The translations under genes were made by a program, and so were the position numbers. From positions 1 to 8,803 of the forward strand of contig JAIWOS010000044.1 of the NCBI GenBank assembly GCA_020217265.1: a stretch of 8,803 bases of DNA, in the 5' to 3' direction. Origin of the DNA: Thiobacillus sp. Its GTDB lineage: Bacteria > Pseudomonadota > Gammaproteobacteria > Burkholderiales > Thiobacillaceae. Positions 1 through 7,008 of the stretch are shown one piece after another (positions within the stretch are counted from its first letter, which is position 1; each line of letters begins with the position of its first letter). The notes under the pieces are model-generated. The model did not search any database, had not been told where the DNA came from, and saw only the letters and a program-made list of their open reading frames with translations.

Positions 1-531
1 GCGTTCCAGACCAACATTCTGGCGCTGAACGCTGCGGTGGAAGCTGCGCGGGCGGGTGAGCAGGGGCGAGGCTTTGCCGTGGTTGCATCGGAAGTGCGGA
101 GTCTGGCGCAGCGTTCGGCCGGTGCCGCCAAGGAAATCAAGGCCCTGATCGAGGATTCCGTCGGCAAGGTCGAAACCGGGCGCAAACTGGTCGACGAGGC
201 GGGAGAGGCCATGGATGACATCGTGACCTCGGTGCAACTGGTGACAGACATCATCAGCGGCGTGGCCAGTGCCAGCATTGAGCAGAGCTCGGGTATAGAG
301 CAGATCAACCAGGCGGTTGGCCAGATGGACGAAATCACGCAGCAGAACGCCGCGCTGGTGGAAGAGGTTTCGGCGGCGGCTGAAAGTTTGCAGGGCCAGG
401 CATCCAGGCTGTCCGAACTGGTGGCGACCTTCAAACTGAGTGGAACCCTGCGGCGCCCGCCGAGCCAGGTGTCGCAACCAAAATCGGTGACGTATCAATC
501 GGCGGCGGTGTCACATCGTCTGGCTGCCTGA
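1..531 (+). CDS. Methyl-accepting chemotaxis protein, C-terminal fragment (5' end outside window)
   Basis: The reading frame is open from base 1 and gives the last 176 residues of a chemoreceptor; the ligand-binding, membrane and HAMP parts lie upstream. It begins inside the highly conserved hairpin tip ([20 protein letters not shown], residues 2-21), where receptors pair as trimers and contact CheA and CheW. The descending signalling helix follows, including the stretch [13 protein letters not shown], which matches the position of the C-terminal methylation sites of Tsr-type receptors. The length from tip to end fits the Tsr/Tar class. The protein ends in a low-complexity tail ([10 protein letters not shown]) without the NWETF-type pentapeptide that tethers CheR and CheB in E. 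coli Tar and Tsr. It lies 66 bases before cheR on the same strand, so it probably feeds the adaptation enzymes encoded next to it. The family is certain; the ligand cannot be judged. Confidence 0.96.
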   Translation, partial: AFQTNILALNAAVEAARAGEQGRGFAVVASEVRSLAQRSAGAAKEIKALIEDSVGKVETGRKLVDEAGEAMDDIVTSVQLVTDIISGVASASIEQSSGIEQINQAVGQMDEITQQNAALVEEVSAAAESLQGQASRLSELVATFKLSGTLRRPPSQVSQPKSVTYQSAAVSHRLAA

Positions 532-557
532 CCCTCCGACCGGCTAACCAGCGGATG

Positions 558-573
558 CGCGCCGCGAGGCGCG
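558..573 (+). other. GC-rich hairpin with GCGA tetraloop between receptor gene and cheR
   Basis: CGCGCC (558-563) pairs perfectly with GGCGCG (568-573) around the loop GCGA, a stable GNRA-type tetraloop. No T-run follows, so it is not a classical intrinsic terminator. It sits 26 bases after the receptor stop and 24 bases before the cheR ATG. It could act as a weak terminator, an RNA-processing or 3'-end-stabilising element, or be chance in GC-rich DNA. The structure is visible; the role is not. Confidence 0.35.
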
Positions 574-597
574 GTTGCGCAAATCTCGAGAGTGGCC

Positions 598-1470
598 ATG
601 ACGCCCGCCAGAAGACCCAACGACAATACCAAGACGTTCGCCTTCACGCCGCGCGATTTCGCACGGGTGCGCGAGCTGATCTACCGGCAGGCCGGCATAG
701 CCCTATCCGAGAGCAAACAGGAAATGGTCTACAGCCGACTGGCGCGCCGCCTGCGCGCCAAGGGCCTGAATTCCTTCGAGAGCTATCTCGACGCCCTCGA
801 AAGCGACCGCAGTGGCGAGGAGTGGGAGGCGTTCATCAACGCACTGACCACGAATCTGACCTCGTTCTTTCGCGAGGGCCACCATTTTCCCCTGTTGGCC
901 GAACACGCCCGACAGGCGAAAGCGCCACTATCGATCTGGTGCGCGGCGAGTTCGACCGGCGAGGAACCCTATTCCATCGCGATGACGCTGTGCGAGACCT
1001 TCGATACGCTCTCGCCGCCGGTTAGTGTCGTGGCCACCGATATCGACACCAGGGTGCTGGAAATCGCCTCGAATGGCGTCTATGCGGCCGATCGTCTGGA
1101 CAAGATGCCGCGCGAGCGGGTGAAGCGCTTCTTCCTCAAAGGCAAGGGGGGGCAGGAAGGCTTGGTGCGCGTTCGTCCCGAACTGCGGCGACTCATCGAG
1201 TTCCGCCCGCTCAACCTGCTGGGGACGAACTGGCCGTTGAAAGGTCCGTTCGACGTGATTTTCTGCCGCAACGTAATGATCTATTTCGACAAGCCGACGC
1301 AAAGCCAGATCCTTTCCCGCTTCGCTCCGCTGATGAAGCCGGACGGCCTGCTGTTCGCAGGGCATTCCGAAAATTTCGCCTATGCCTCGGAGTCCTTCAC
1401 CCTGCGCGGCAAGACTGTATACGAACTCGCGGCTCGCCATCGTGTCCGCGCGGTGAGGGCGGGCGCATGA
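598..1470 (+). CDS. cheR: CheR, SAM-dependent chemoreceptor glutamate methyltransferase
   Basis: CheR transfers methyl groups from S-adenosylmethionine to receptor glutamates in the cytoplasm, giving adaptation. The protein has the two family domains: an N-terminal helical domain (about residues 14-75, beginning FAFTPRDFARVRELIYRQAG) and a SAM-binding methyltransferase domain. Visible motifs are TTNLTSFFRE (84-93), the SAM-binding WCAASSTGEEP (114-124), ATDID (146-150) and CRNVMIYFD (223-231). Its 290 residues are close to the usual length of about 285. I chose the ATG at 598, with GAGAG (588-592) at good distance; a GTG two codons earlier (592) is the alternative. The stop overlaps the cheD start as ATGA, implying translational coupling. 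The upstream receptor fragment lacks the pentapeptide tether, so binding through that peptide is not indicated for this receptor. Confidence 0.97.
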   Translation: MTPARRPNDNTKTFAFTPRDFARVRELIYRQAGIALSESKQEMVYSRLARRLRAKGLNSFESYLDALESDRSGEEWEAFINALTTNLTSFFREGHHFPLLAEHARQAKAPLSIWCAASSTGEEPYSIAMTLCETFDTLSPPVSVVATDIDTRVLEIASNGVYAADRLDKMPRERVKRFFLKGKGGQEGLVRVRPELRRLIEFRPLNLLGTNWPLKGPFDVIFCRNVMIYFDKPTQSQILSRFAPLMKPDGLLFAGHSENFAYASESFTLRGKTVYELAARHRVRAVRAGA

Positions 1471-2075
1471 ATCCGGCCATCGAGGAGCATCTCGCCACCA
1501 ATCTCTATTTCGACCGCACGTTCAACAGCGAGGCTGCCAAGATACTGCCGGGCGAGTACTACTACACCGCGAAACCCATGCTGATCGTCACCGTGCTGGG
1601 ATCGTGCGTGGCCGCCTGTATTCGCGACCGCGTTTCCGGCATCGGCGGAATGAATCATTTCATGCTGCCCGACGGCGGTGGCGATCCTGGCAGTCCGACC
1701 TCCGCTTCGATGCGCTATGGCGCATACGCCATGGAGGTTCTGATCAACCAGTTGCTGAAAGCCGGGGCGCGGCGCGAAAACTTCGAAGCCAAGGTGTTCG
1801 GCGGCGGCAACGTGCTGCGCGGTTTCACTGCGATCAATGTTGGCGAGCGAAACGCCCGGTTCGTGCGCGAGTTCCTGCGTGCGGAGAATATCCGCATCGT
1901 GGCCGAGGATATGAACGACATCCATCCGCGCAAGGTTTATTTCTTTCCGCAAACCGGCAAGGTGCTGGTCAAGAAACTCAGGCAACTGAACAACTACACG
2001 CTGGTGAAGCGCGAGCAGGTCTACGCGCATCAGCTCCAGAACAACGCCGTCGCTGGCGACGTCGACCTGTTCTGA
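1467..2075 (+). CDS. cheD: CheD, chemoreceptor glutamine deamidase
   Basis: CheD hydrolyses specific receptor glutamines to glutamates, creating methylation sites for CheR. The 202-residue protein carries the signature [11 protein letters not shown], with likely catalytic Cys47, and GGMNHFMLP, with likely catalytic His64; a Thr at 42 is a candidate for the third active-site residue. A second conserved block, KVFGGGNVL, follows at about 112-120, then [14 protein letters not shown]. The N-terminal 30 or so residues and the C-terminal tail (about 165-202) extend beyond the compact CheD core, as in many proteobacterial CheD proteins. GAGGG at 1455-1459 is a good ribosome site, and the start overlaps cheR by four bases. 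cheB begins 16 bases after the stop. No CheC partner is encoded in this window, so regulation by CheC, known in Bacillus and Thermotoga, is not supported here. Confidence 0.96.
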   Translation: MNPAIEEHLATNLYFDRTFNSEAAKILPGEYYYTAKPMLIVTVLGSCVAACIRDRVSGIGGMNHFMLPDGGGDPGSPTSASMRYGAYAMEVLINQLLKAGARRENFEAKVFGGGNVLRGFTAINVGERNARFVREFLRAENIRIVAEDMNDIHPRKVYFFPQTGKVLVKKLRQLNNYTLVKREQVYAHQLQNNAVAGDVDLF

Positions 2076-2091
2076 CTCGCGGGGGCTCGAC

Positions 2092-3162
2092 ATGACGATC
2101 AAGGTACTCATCGTGGACGATTCGGCGTTAATCCGCGGCATCATGAAAGAAATCATCAACGCCCAGACCGACATGGAGGTAGTCGGAGCCGCGCCCGACC
2201 CTCTGGTAGCGCGCGAACTCATCAAGCAGACCAACCCCGATGTGCTGACACTCGACGTTGAGATGCCCAGAATGGACGGTCTGGATTTCCTAGAGCGCCT
2301 GATGCGGCTGCGGCCGATGCCCGTTGTGATGGTGTCCTCGCTGACAGAGCGGGGCTCTGAAGTCACCCTGCGTGCACTTGAGCTTGGCGCCATCGACTAC
2401 GTCACCAAACCCCGGATCTCGATTCAGCACGGCATGCTCGAATACGCCGAGACGATCGCGGAGAAAATCCGTATAGCTGCACGCGCCAGGGTCCGCGCCG
2501 CGCCGCCATCCAATGTTCATGGCGCATCTGGCGCATCGCTGGCGTCCCTGAGCAACCCGCTCATCAGCAGCGAGAAACTCATCATCATCGGCGCCTCCAC
2601 CGGCGGTACCGAGGCGATCAAGGAGTTCCTGATCCAGTTGCCGCCGGATTGTCCGGGCGTTCTGATCACCCAGCATATGCCAGAGGGTTTTACCCGCTCG
2701 TTCGCCAACCGGCTCGACAAGCTCTGCAGGATATCGGTCAAGGAAGCCGAAGGTGGCGAGCGGGTATTGCCGGGTCACGCTTATCTGGCGCCGGGCCATT
2801 CTCACCTCAAGCTAGTGCGCAGCGGCGCCAACTATATGACCCAACTGGATCAGGGGCCGCCGGTCAACCGGCATCGCCCCTCGGTAGATGTGCTGTTCCA
2901 ATCGGCCGCCGTTGCCGCCGGAAAGAACGCGGTCGGCGTCATACTTACCGGCATGGGCAAGGACGGCGCGGCCGGCATGCTCGAAATGAAGCAGGCGGGT
3001 GCCTACACCCTCGCACAGGACGAATCTTCGTGTGTGGTATTCGGCATGCCGCGGGAGGCCATCGCGATCGGTGCCGCGCATGATGTGGCACCGCTGCGCG
3101 AGTTGCCGGGCCGCGCACTCACGGTCTTCACCACCCAGGGCAACCGCGCGATGCGCGTTTAG
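2092..3162 (+). CDS. cheB: CheB, receptor methylesterase/deamidase response regulator
   Basis: CheB removes receptor methyl groups and is activated by phosphotransfer from CheA. The 356-residue protein has a receiver domain (about 1-107) with acidic pair Asp9/Asp10, phosphoacceptor Asp55 in [12 protein letters not shown], the SSL segment (82-84) and Lys106. A linker of about 50 residues rich in Ala and Ser follows, then the methylesterase domain from about 161. Its catalytic triad is visible as Ser169 in GASTGGTEA, His195 in QHMPEGF and Asp291 in [11 protein letters not shown]. Length and domain order match canonical CheB (about 350 residues). The start is preceded by a GGGGG stretch (2080-2084) at suitable distance. 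It is the last gene of the cheR-cheD-cheB run; the cheY promoter candidate starts eight bases after its stop. No defect is seen. Confidence 0.98.
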   Translation: MTIKVLIVDDSALIRGIMKEIINAQTDMEVVGAAPDPLVARELIKQTNPDVLTLDVEMPRMDGLDFLERLMRLRPMPVVMVSSLTERGSEVTLRALELGAIDYVTKPRISIQHGMLEYAETIAEKIRIAARARVRAAPPSNVHGASGASLASLSNPLISSEKLIIIGASTGGTEAIKEFLIQLPPDCPGVLITQHMPEGFTRSFANRLDKLCRISVKEAEGGERVLPGHAYLAPGHSHLKLVRSGANYMTQLDQGPPVNRHRPSVDVLFQSAAVAAGKNAVGVILTGMGKDGAAGMLEMKQAGAYTLAQDESSCVVFGMPREAIAIGAAHDVAPLRELPGRALTVFTTQGNRAMRV

Positions 3163-3169
3163 AGTCGCA

Positions 3170-3196
3170 TCAAGTTTGCAGGCCGGATGCCGATTA
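3170..3196 (+). promoter_or_regulatory. Sigma-28 (FliA) promoter candidate for cheY-cheZ
   Basis: TCAAGTTT (3170-3177), an 11-base spacer, then GCCGATTA (3189-3196). Against the enterobacterial FliA consensus TAAAGTTT-N11-GCCGATAA this is 14 of 16 matches with the exact spacer. The element lies in the only sizeable gap between cheB and cheY, on the correct strand, and ends 36 bases before the cheY start. The predicted transcript would begin at about 3203-3206. Match and position are seen directly; use by FliA is inferred. Confidence 0.8.
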
Positions 3197-3232
3197 AACC
3201 TCTAGTCGAAACCGTTTCAAGTGGAGCAACAG

Positions 3233-3631
3233 ATGGCTGATCCGAACACCAAATTCCTTGTCGTAGACGATTTTTCCACGATGCGTCGCATCGTGCGCAA
3301 CCTGCTGAAGGAGCTGGGCTATTCCAATGTCGAGGAAGCCGAAGACGGTGCCGACGGACTGGCCAAGCTGAAGGCCGGCGGATTTGACTTCGTCGTGTCC
3401 GACTGGAACATGCCGAATATGGATGGCCTCACCATGCTCCAGCAGATTCGTGCCGACGCGAATCTGTCCAAGATTCCCGTTCTGATGGTGACCGCGGAGG
3501 CCAAGAAGGAAAACATCATTGCAGCCGCGCAGGCCGGCGCCAACGGCTATGTGGTCAAGCCCTTCACCGCGGCCACGCTGGACGAGAAGCTCAGCAAGAT
3601 TTTCGAAAAAATGGAAAAAGCGGGTGCCTGA
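3233..3631 (+). CDS. cheY: CheY, chemotaxis response regulator that binds the flagellar switch
   Basis: CheY is phosphorylated by CheA and binds FliM/FliN to change motor rotation. The protein is a single receiver domain of 132 residues. Key residues fall at the same numbers as in E. coli CheY: Asp12 and Asp13 for metal binding, phosphoacceptor Asp57 in [10 protein letters not shown], Thr87, Tyr106 and Lys109. Long blocks such as [20 protein letters not shown] and [18 protein letters not shown] read as in the enterobacterial protein, which argues for a true motor-binding CheY. I chose the ATG at 3233 because it gives the MAD- start of CheY and has GGAG (3223-3226) six bases upstream; the in-frame GTG at 3221 would place the start over that ribosome site. 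cheZ starts one base after the stop, so the pair is surely co-transcribed, probably from the FliA-type promoter just upstream. Confidence 0.99.
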   Translation: MADPNTKFLVVDDFSTMRRIVRNLLKELGYSNVEEAEDGADGLAKLKAGGFDFVVSDWNMPNMDGLTMLQQIRADANLSKIPVLMVTAEAKKENIIAAAQAGANGYVVKPFTAATLDEKLSKIFEKMEKAGA

Positions 3632-3632
3632 C

Positions 3633-4307
3633 ATGAACTCGCCCTTCGCCAGCGCGATCGCCGATGTCGTGACATCGGCGGCCGCTCAGCCCGGCGGTTG
3701 CGAACAGGAGGCCATGCTGGCTCGCGTCGGGCAGATCACGCGCGCGCTACATGACCGCCTGCGTGAACTCGGCTTCGACAAGGTGCTGGAAAAAGCTACG
3801 GTCGAGATGCCAGACGTGCGCGACCGGCTCAACTATGTCGCTCGCATGACCGAGCAGGCCGCACAGCGGGTTCTCAATGCTACCGACGCTGCCATTCCCA
3901 TGCAGGAGCGTATCGACGCCAGCGCCGACGAGATTCTAGGCGGCTGGAAGTCCACGCTCGCCGCACCTTTCTCCGAGGCGAACTACCGCGACATGGCCAC
4001 GCTCACCATGCAGTGTCTCGCCGACATGCGCAAGGATACCGGCGCTACCAAGGAGCAACTCCTCGAAATCATGATGGCGCAGGATTTTCAGGATCTGACG
4101 GGGCAGGTGATCCGCAAGGTCACCGACCTTGCGCACGAACTGGAACAGCAACTCGTGCAGTTCCTGGTCGACTATGCGCCGAGCGAAATCCGCCGCGAAC
4201 CTGTGTCCAGTCTGCTCAACGGTCCGCAGATCAACCCCGCTGGCCGTAGCGACGTGGTTGCCGACCAGAGCCAGGTCGACGACCTGTTGGATAGCCTCGG
4301 CTTCTGA
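3633..4307 (+). CDS. cheZ: CheZ, CheY-phosphate phosphatase
   Basis: CheZ speeds dephosphorylation of CheY-P and so resets the motor signal. The 224-residue protein is largely helical, in keeping with the long four-helix-bundle dimer of E. coli CheZ (214 residues). The active-site block AQDFQDLTGQVIRKV begins near 149, and Gln153 corresponds to catalytic Gln147 of E. coli. A flexible stretch (about 190-212) leads to the C-terminal CheY-binding peptide SQVDDLLDSLGF, essentially the same as in enterobacteria. The ATG at 3633 lies one base after the cheY stop; longer in-frame starts would run inside cheY. No strong ribosome site is visible, so translation is probably coupled to cheY. The gene is the last on the + strand before the convergent flagellar operon. 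Confidence 0.98.
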   Translation: MNSPFASAIADVVTSAAAQPGGCEQEAMLARVGQITRALHDRLRELGFDKVLEKATVEMPDVRDRLNYVARMTEQAAQRVLNATDAAIPMQERIDASADEILGGWKSTLAAPFSEANYRDMATLTMQCLADMRKDTGATKEQLLEIMMAQDFQDLTGQVIRKVTDLAHELEQQLVQFLVDYAPSEIRREPVSSLLNGPQINPAGRSDVVADQSQVDDLLDSLGF

Positions 4308-4321
4308 GCGGATATTGAACC

Positions 4322-4347
4322 TTGCAGGGGAAAACTTCCCCTCGCAA
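4322..4347. terminator. Symmetrical hairpin between convergent cheZ and fliR, possible bidirectional terminator
   Basis: AGGGGAA (4326-4332) pairs with TTCCCCT (4336-4342) around a three-base loop. An outer TTGC/GCAA stem (4322-4325 and 4344-4347) continues it past one bulged C. It starts 14 bases after the cheZ stop and ends 24 bases beyond the fliR stop on the other strand, so it suits both transcripts. Neither strand has a clear T-run directly after the stem, so it may need Rho or act mainly as a transcript 3'-end stabiliser. Confidence 0.6.
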
Positions 4348-4371
4348 CGAGCTACCCGATGAGGGCGGTTT

Positions 4372-5157
4372 CTAGGGCCGCAATGTCTGCGCTACCAGCG
4401 TGCCGACCTGGAGGGTCTTCCGGATCATGCCTTCGAACTGCAACACGAAAAAAGGCATGGACAAATCCAGCACGATCAGGCCCACGCCCAGGGTGATGGG
4501 AAAACCTATGGCAAAAACGTTGAGCTGCGGCGCCGAACGGGTGAGGATGCCGAGCGCGAGGTTGGTCATCAGCAGGATGGCGATGACGGGCAACGCGATC
4601 TGCAGGCCGACGGCAAAGATGGCCGAGCCGTAGCCGGCGACGTTGCGGAAGCCGGCTGCGGCCAGCGGCGCGGCACTGACGGGCAGGCTCTGGAAGCTTT
4701 CCACCAGCACCCCCAGCAGCAGCAGATGCGCATTGGTGGCAAGAAAGATCAGCATGGCGAGCAGGTTGAAAAAGCGCGCCAGCACCAGCGTCTGGCCGGC
4801 CGATTGCGGATCGTAGAACGAGGCGAAACCCAGGCCCATCTGCAGGCCGACGATTTCGCCCGCGGCCTCGACCGCCGCGAACGCCACCCGCATGGTGAAG
4901 CCGATGGCGATTCCGATCAGCAGTTGCTGCACCAGGATCAAGAGCCCCTGCCAGGAGCCGAGTCCGACGTCGGGCATGGCGGGCAGGGTGGGGCTGACGA
5001 TGAGGGCGAGAAAGACGCCGAGCCCGATCTTCACCTGCGCTGGCACGCTGCGGTGGCCGAACACCGGCGCCACCATCACGAGGCCGAGGATGCGCACGAG
5101 CGGCCAGACGAATGCGGTAAGCCAGGCGTTGAGCTGGGCGTCGGTGAAACTGAGCAT
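4372..5157 (-). CDS. fliR: FliR, flagellar type III export gate protein
   Basis: FliR is an inner-membrane part of the flagellar export gate and forms the helical FliP-FliQ-FliR core through which axial proteins are secreted. The 261 residues equal the usual family length. About six hydrophobic segments are visible (roughly 11-31, 41-59, 71-93, 127-150, 178-207 and 212-238). Family motifs include the start LSFTDAQLNAWL, APVFGHRSVPAQVKIGL (30-46), GEIVGLQMGLGFASFYDP (100-117) and RSAPQLNVFAIGFP (207-220). The ATG lies 17 bases after the fliQ stop and has no good ribosome site, so coupling to fliQ is likely. It is the last gene of the operon in this window; flhB, which often follows or lies nearby, is not here because the che genes converge on it. 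Confidence 0.97.
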   Translation of the reverse strand: MLSFTDAQLNAWLTAFVWPLVRILGLVMVAPVFGHRSVPAQVKIGLGVFLALIVSPTLPAMPDVGLGSWQGLLILVQQLLIGIAIGFTMRVAFAAVEAAGEIVGLQMGLGFASFYDPQSAGQTLVLARFFNLLAMLIFLATNAHLLLLGVLVESFQSLPVSAAPLAAAGFRNVAGYGSAIFAVGLQIALPVIAILLMTNLALGILTRSAPQLNVFAIGFPITLGVGLIVLDLSMPFFVLQFEGMIRKTLQVGTLVAQTLRP

Positions 5158-5174
5158 GCGGCCGTGGCCCGCGG

Positions 5175-5444
5175 CTAGCCGATGATGCCGGGCAGGCCGG
5201 TCAGCACCCGCCGCATGTAGTCGGTCATCACCGTCAGCATCCAGGGCCCGGCGATGGCGAAGGTGGCGAACACGGCGATGATCTTGGGGATGAACGAGAG
5301 GCTGGCATCGTTGATCTGGGTAGCGGCCTGGAAGACGCTGACGATGAGGCCGACGACGAGCGTCACGATCAGGACCGGCGCCGATACCAGCAGGGTGATT
5401 TCGAGGGCGGTGCGGCCGAGGGTCATCACGCTTTCTGGGCTCAT
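5175..5444 (-). CDS. fliQ: FliQ, small flagellar export gate protein
   Basis: FliQ is a two-helix inner-membrane protein that packs around FliP and FliR in the flagellar type III export gate. The 89 residues match the family length. Two hydrophobic hairpin helices are visible (about 15-39 and 51-74), joined by the conserved loop QAATQINDASLSFIPK (39-54). The start has the best ribosome site in the operon: AAGGAG (complement of 5451-5456) seven bases before the ATG, between the fliP stop and fliQ. This strong site would fit the need for several FliQ copies per gate, though that link is inference. The gap to fliP is 13 bases. Confidence 0.98.
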   Translation of the reverse strand: MSPESVMTLGRTALEITLLVSAPVLIVTLVVGLIVSVFQAATQINDASLSFIPKIIAVFATFAIAGPWMLTVMTDYMRRVLTGLPGIIG

Positions 5445-5457
5445 GGTGCGCTCCTTG

Positions 5458-6207
5458 TCAGTAGAAGCTCTGGGCCAGCGAGCCCAGCAGCAGGTTCCAG
5501 CCGTCCACCAGCACGAACAGGATGATCTTGAACGGCAGCGCCACGATGGCCGGCGACACCATCATCATGCCCATCGACATGAGGATGCTGGCGACGACCA
5601 TGTCGATGATGAGGAAGGGAATGAAGACCGCGAAGCCGATCTGGAAGGCGGTCTTCAGTTCGCTGGTGATATAGGCGGGAATCAGCACGCGCATCGGAAT
5701 GTCGGCGGCGGTTTTCGGCGCGGGCGATTTCGACATGCGCACGAACAGCGCAAGGTCGGATTCGCGCGTCTGCTTCAGCATGAAGGCGCGCAGCGGCACC
5801 GCGGCCTTGTCCATTGCCTCGCCCATCTGGATGCGGTTCTCCGACAGCGGCTGGTAGGCGTCGACGTAGATCTTGTCGAACACCGGGCTCATCACGAACA
5901 GGGTCAGGAACAGCGACAGCCCGATCAGCACCTGGTTGGGCGGCGAGGCCTGGGTGCCCAGCGCCTGTCGCAGCAGCGAGAGCACGATGATGATGCGGGT
6001 GAAGCTCGTCATCATCAAAAGCGCGGCCGGCAGGAAGGAAAGCGAGGTCAGCAGCAGCAGGGTTTGCAGGCTGAGCGTGTAGGTTTGCCCGCCGCCGGAG
6101 GGCGTGCTGGTGAAGGCGGGCAGGCCGGCGCCTTGCGCGAGCGCGAAGGTGGGGAGCGCAAGCAGCGCCAGCAGCGCGCAGGCGCGCGGGAACGATTTAT
6201 TTGCCAC
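5458..6207 (-). CDS. fliP: FliP, flagellar export gate protein with signal peptide, GTG start
   Basis: FliP is the main component (five copies in solved structures) of the flagellar export gate in the inner membrane. From the GTG at 6207 the protein has 249 residues, close to E. coli FliP (245). It begins with a signal peptide, unusual among export gate proteins but typical of FliP: basic start, hydrophobic [13 protein letters not shown], predicted cleavage after Ala24. Family motifs include [20 protein letters not shown] (65-84), [12 protein letters not shown] (181-192) and [13 protein letters not shown] (225-237). The frame stays open upstream to an ATG at 6330, but that extension lies inside fliO, adds 41 residues of Pro/Cys-rich sequence and would bury the signal peptide, so I reject it. 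The chosen start overlaps the end of fliO by 11 bases and has no clear ribosome site, which suggests coupled translation. Confidence 0.95.
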   Translation of the reverse strand: MANKSFPRACALLALLALPTFALAQGAGLPAFTSTPSGGGQTYTLSLQTLLLLTSLSFLPAALLMMTSFTRIIIVLSLLRQALGTQASPPNQVLIGLSLFLTLFVMSPVFDKIYVDAYQPLSENRIQMGEAMDKAAVPLRAFMLKQTRESDLALFVRMSKSPAPKTAADIPMRVLIPAYITSELKTAFQIGFAVFIPFLIIDMVVASILMSMGMMMVSPAIVALPFKIILFVLVDGWNLLLGSLAQSFY

Positions 6208-6607
6208 GGGATTTGTCGAGGATCTGTTGCAGGCGGGCGGCGAAAGGCGGCAAGGGCATGCTTGCAGCTGCGGCGGGCATTTCTCCGCGCGGCAGGGTGG
6301 CGATGGCGTTGACGTTGCCGGGGCCGACACCGACCACCAGCCAGGATTCGCCGATTTCCAGCACCACCACCCGTTCGCGCGCGCCGACCGAGGCGCTGCC
6401 GACCACGTTCAAGAGTGCCGAGGATCCGGCGCGCGCCACGCCCATGCGCTTGGCCATCCAGGCGGTGGCGGCGATGAGCCCCAGCACGGCGACCAGTCCG
6501 ACGAAGACCTGCAGCAGGCCGCCGGCGGCGGAGGCGGCCGGCGCTTCCGCCGCATGGGCGAGCGCCGGCAGAGCCGGCATCAGGGACGCAAGCAGGCGCG
6601 CGATCAT
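6197..6607 (-). CDS. fliO: FliO, flagellar export gate assembly protein
   Basis: FliO is a poorly conserved bitopic membrane protein that helps FliP assemble in the export gate. The 136-residue product has an N-terminal hydrophobic signal-like segment ending ALAHAA (about 1-20), an Ala-rich linker, one transmembrane helix (about 29-51, [19 protein letters not shown]) followed by the basic stop MAKRM, and a small cytoplasmic domain with [21 protein letters not shown] (about 77-97), which is the typical FliO pattern. The end [15 protein letters not shown] is also common in the family. It overlaps fliN by four bases (ATGA) and fliP by 11 bases. Its place between fliN and fliP is the main support for the name, together with the domain pattern. 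Confidence 0.93.
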   Translation of the reverse strand: MIARLLASLMPALPALAHAAEAPAASAAGGLLQVFVGLVAVLGLIAATAWMAKRMGVARAGSSALLNVVGSASVGARERVVVLEIGESWLVVGVGPGNVNAIATLPRGEMPAAAASMPLPPFAARLQQILDKSRGK

Positions 6608-7008
6608 TTATTGAGTTTCCGGATGCGCTCGGCGGGGGTGATGATGTCGGTGAGGCGCACGCCGAACTTGTCATTCACCACCACGACCTCGCCCTGGGCG
6701 ATGAGGGTGCCGTTGACCAGCACGTCCATCGGCTCGCCGGCCAGGCCATCCAACTCGACCACCGAGCCCTGCGCCAGCTGGAGCAGGTTCTTGATTGCGA
6801 TCTTGGTGCGGCCGAGCTCCACCGTGAGCAGCACGGGGATGTCGAGGATCATGTCGATGTCGCTGGCGATGCCGTTGGCCGCAGGCTTGCCGGACAGCTC
6901 AGGAAAGATCCCGGCGGCGGGCTGGATTGCGGGTTCGCTGGCGGCCTGTTCGGCCATTGCAGCGGCCCAGTCATCTTCGGCAATGGCTTGGGTGGATTCT
7001 TCAGACAT
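6604..7008 (-). CDS. fliN: FliN, flagellar motor switch/C-ring protein
   Basis: FliN forms the lower part of the cytoplasmic C-ring with FliM, binds CheY-P and docks the FliH export complex. The 134 residues match the family (E. coli 137). An acidic, Ala-rich N-terminal region (1-50) precedes the SpoA fold (about 51-127), with DIPVLLTVELGRTKI (56-70), GSVVELDGLAGEPMDVLVNG (81-100) and the end [13 protein letters not shown] chose the ATG at 7008: AGGAG (complement of 7015-7019) lies six bases upstream. The longer start at 7032 would add eight residues and run over that ribosome site. The gene overlaps the end of fliM by eight bases in another frame, and its stop overlaps the fliO start as ATGA. 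Confidence 0.97.
   Translation of the reverse strand: MSEESTQAIAEDDWAAAMAEQAASEPAIQPAAGIFPELSGKPAANGIASDIDMILDIPVLLTVELGRTKIAIKNLLQLAQGSVVELDGLAGEPMDVLVNGTLIAQGEVVVVNDKFGVRLTDIITPAERIRKLNK

Noticed and set aside
555..1025. + strand open frame overlapping the start of cheR in another frame
   Set aside because: Arg-rich composition and full overlap with conserved CheR sequence indicate a non-coding frame.
1380..2393. Long - strand open frame (337 codons) opposite cheR, cheD and cheB
   Set aside because: It lies antisense to three clearly conserved genes, has an Arg/Ser-rich composition typical of GC-rich shadow frames, and shows no recognisable motif.
3141..3165. Palindrome-like CGCGCGATGCGCG followed by TTT at the end of cheB as a possible terminator
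   Set aside because: The stem is only about four pairs inside coding sequence and the T-run is three bases, so it is not convincing.
3221..3232. GTG start four codons upstream of the chosen cheY ATG
   Set aside because: It covers the GGAG ribosome site, and the ATG at 3233 gives the conserved CheY length and residue numbering.
6208..6330. Upstream extension of fliP to an ATG at 6330
   Set aside because: The added residues are a Pro/Cys-rich shadow of fliO, and the signal peptide would become internal.
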